DNA of 64,000 nucleotides from Asterias amurensis (lineage: Eukaryota > Echinodermata > Asteroidea > Forcipulatida > Asteriidae): the NCBI RefSeq assembly GCF_032118995.1, contig NC_092661.1, positions 4,280,501 to 4,344,500 of the forward strand, given 5' to 3'. Below the pieces are notes generated by a model. It searched no databases and was not told where the DNA came from. It worked only from the letters and a program-made list of their open reading frames with translations. Shown here in pieces: positions 61,676 through 64,000 of this stretch (its first letter is position 1; every line of letters begins with the position of its first letter). A program made the translations under genes and the position numbers.

Positions 61676-62805
61676 TGCACCGCACTACACTTCACTATGG
61701 TATCTGAAATATCAATATGAAAGTAGAGATTTAGAATGCGACGTGTTTCATATACAACCTGCTACGATACAATCGACTCCGTCAACCAATGGGCGCTGTA
61801 CTCGTTGGTCACGTGTTAACTGGGGTGCTCGCCCCGTGTTAGGATCCAGGATTGAAACTACTCAAAACAATCAGTTACAATAAACACTTTGTTTTGCTGA
61901 GAATTAGTGCAGCTGGTTGGTTAACATTTTTGACAAAGGATTCCCTTCGAGTTAAATGGTTTTTATATCGTTCTCCGAAAACCATGGAATACAGAGAACT
62001 TCAGATTTCTCAGGGAGGGCTAGTGTCCGGTCGCGAATGGGCTTATAGGATGCAGTTGTTACACTCTACTCGCTATTTCCCTAACCATAAGTTATAAAAA
62101 AATTATATCATGACGTTCGTGTAAAATAAAGATTCCCCCCTTTTTTTCTTTTTCTCAGAGTGACCTAGTGATTAAGTCCAGATGTTCTCAAATTTTCTGA
62201 ATTTTGCATATTAAAACGCAATATTGGGATACATCGTGTGATACTAATCCTGGACAATTACCGAAGGTGTCCGTGCCTGTGATAAAGATATGAGGGTTAC
62301 AGAGTTTTTATTTTTTGGGGGATTTATCCAAGTTTGCTTTTTTTTATTTCTCGTTGAGTGTTAAACCTGACGAGAGCATCAACTTGTGGGTAAAATATAA
62401 TCGATCCTGAGTCGGTTTGCTTGCTGACGAAAAGCATCATCGCGCATTGTTACCCTTGGCAACTTGGCTAACAATGAAGTATTTCCAATCGTCCATGACA
62501 ACAATCCCCCGATTGGTTTCGGTAACAGACTTTTGATACACGAACCTTGAACGTCCTCGAGGAAGGTACTTGATTATAAACACGTTTTTTAAAGACAAAT
62601 AATCGGTTACGGCCAGAGAGTTATATATAATATTGACAATAATATATAGCTCTATGGTAAGGGCTTGATCGAGCATGACATTTCGGAAAAAATCGCGCGG
62701 TGAGATCATACACCACTGGGAACGAGGCTGTATGTTAACGCGTGGAAATTTGAATACCCGCGAGATATGTACACTCAGTCTATTGGGAACACCATTAGAC
62801 TTGTG

Positions 62806-64000
62806 TCATGCGCCAGGCACGAAAATAACATTTTAATTTCCATTGTTGTAGAATAATTCAATATAATAACACTGTAGTTTTGTCCCAATCATATTATGTA
62901 GTCTGTAGACGTTGAGCAATCTCTCAATAATTTTTTAGTTATTAGTTTTTCTCGTTTTCAGGCGTGGAATATTTGCTGAATTAAACTGTTATTTTGTTGA
63001 ATGTATTGTAAACTCCCTCCCCCTCCTTTCTCCCATATTAATGTTCTTTTCTTTTTCTAAAAGACTGTAAAACATTGCTGGAGCAGTGCAGAGCGCTCAC
63101 GATTTGTTTACATACAGGCAATTTGTTTACAAACAAAAGTACACCCCCATTAATATCACTCGACCAAAAAACCTTTTCAACGCTCACAGCCTAAATATAA
63201 AAACAATTGTTTTATGGGGATCGGGATCACTATGAAATACAAAAAAATGCTATGGCATTTTCAAATTGTGGTATCTAATTGAAGGGAAGAGGATGGACAA
63301 CTATAACTCGTCAATTGTTATTAGCCCCTTGAGAGGGCATAATAGCCGGCATCAGTTTATCAAGGACATTTGGCAATACGCTAACTCCCATTTGCCTTAA
63401 CCCTTTAGTCCCTGCATCGCCCGAGTTTGCTGCAAAACCAATTTCTCAAGATTCTTGCAGTAAATTACTGGAATCGTAGTTCGCATTTTAAAAGATAGCC
63501 ATGGCTTAATATGTATGCACATTTGTTTTACCCTTTCGGTAATATTTGTATAAAAGTACAAGTTCTCATGGGAACAATAAATGACTTGGGTCATGCGCCA
63601 GGCACGAAAATAGCCTTTTAATTTCCATTGTTGTAGAATAATTCAATATAATACACTGTAGTTTTGTCCCAATCATATTATGTAGTCTGTAGACGTTGAG
63701 CAATCTCTCAATAATTTTTTAGTTATTAGTTTTTCTCGGTTTCAGGTGTGGAATATTTGCTGAATTAAATTGTTATTTTGTTGAATGTATTGTAAACTCC
63801 CTCCCCCTCCTTTCTCCCATATTAATGTTCCTTTCCTTTTCTAAAAGACTTTAAAACATTGCTGGAGCAGTGCAGAGCGCACACGATTTGTTTACACACA
63901 GGCAATTTGTTTACAAACAAAAGTACACCCCCATTAATATCACTCGACCAAAAACCTTTTTAAAGTTCACAGCATAATATAAAAACACTTGTTTTATGTG
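62806..64000 (+). repeat. 785-bp tandem repeat, cut by the window edge
   Basis: TCATGCGCCAGGCACGAAAA occurs at 62806 and 63591. The second unit follows the first to the window end with small changes. A shorter relative (without the first about 220 bp) lies at 52450-52650 after the left duplication copy. Confidence 0.9.

Larger units (their letters stand above)
53930..62794 (+). repeat. Segmental duplication, right copy
   Basis: Direct partner of 44740-52449, carrying the intact lectin-PAN gene. Insertions not shared with the left copy post-date the duplication or were lost there. Confidence 0.93.

Noticed and set aside
62437..62709. Open frame kept between both duplicates (MISPRD..., VVMDDWKYF) with a 3-bp indel
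   Set aside because: The whole region is highly similar between copies, so an open frame is expected to persist; no domain, start signal or splice context recognised. The left equivalent is 52094-52348.

Overview
The window is nuclear DNA of an animal. Its genes have many short exons with GT/AG borders and long introns packed with small non-autonomous DNA transposons, tRNA-derived SINEs and decayed LINE tails. There are no operons, ribosome-binding sites or phage-like gene strings. The gene set (NOX2-like oxidase, MPC1, F-type lectin fused to PAN) and the style of the repeats fit a marine invertebrate deuterostome. My best guess is an echinoderm, possibly a sea star; that is inference, not proof.

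Almost all recognised genes lie on the minus strand. (1) 23282 down to the left edge: the first nine coding exons of a NOX2-like NADPH oxidase (about 354 residues, all four haem histidines, FAD motif HPFT). The NADPH-binding end lies outside the window. (2) 36425 to 31082: four exons of mitochondrial pyruvate carrier 1 (MPC1), including a 16-nt microexon; the first exon was not found. (3) 39364-39789 (plus strand): first exon of a THAP zinc-finger protein, damaged by an 82-bp tandem duplication. (4) 42441-41707: a truncated Merlin/IS1595-type transposase. (5) 43380-43214: first exon of an unidentified, probably mitochondrial protein. (6) 44.7-52.45 kb and 53.9-62.8 kb: a direct segmental duplication. 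Each copy holds a five-exon gene for a secreted F-type lectin (fucolectin/FTP) domain followed by a PAN/apple domain. The right-hand copy is intact (286 residues). The left-hand copy has lost the end of its fourth exon and cannot read into the PAN exon.

Between the exons nearly everything is repeat. At least nine inverted-repeat (MITE or foldback) families are present. Four have TTAA at their ends. I call them A to I here: A, TTAAAGGCAGTGGACAC..., about 25 copies; B, about 390-bp hairpins with a GGTCGGCCAT core; C, about 150-bp hairpins ending GGGTGCGTTCG; D, ends GGGCCCAATTTCATAG; E, ends GGGGTGGATTTCACAAAG; F, ends ATGGGAGACTTT; G, ends TTAAAGGAACGTTACAG; H, ends ACACTCTAAAAACT; I, ends TTAAGGCCCGGTCACAC. 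Several are nested, giving natural empty/filled site pairs.

A second theme is local tandem copying of exon pieces: NOX exons 4 and 5, the MPC1 FMRFAW-containing exon (about six units), the THAP exon and lectin exon 4 all have partial copies beside them. I see no CRISPR array, rRNA, convincing functional tRNA or viral genome.
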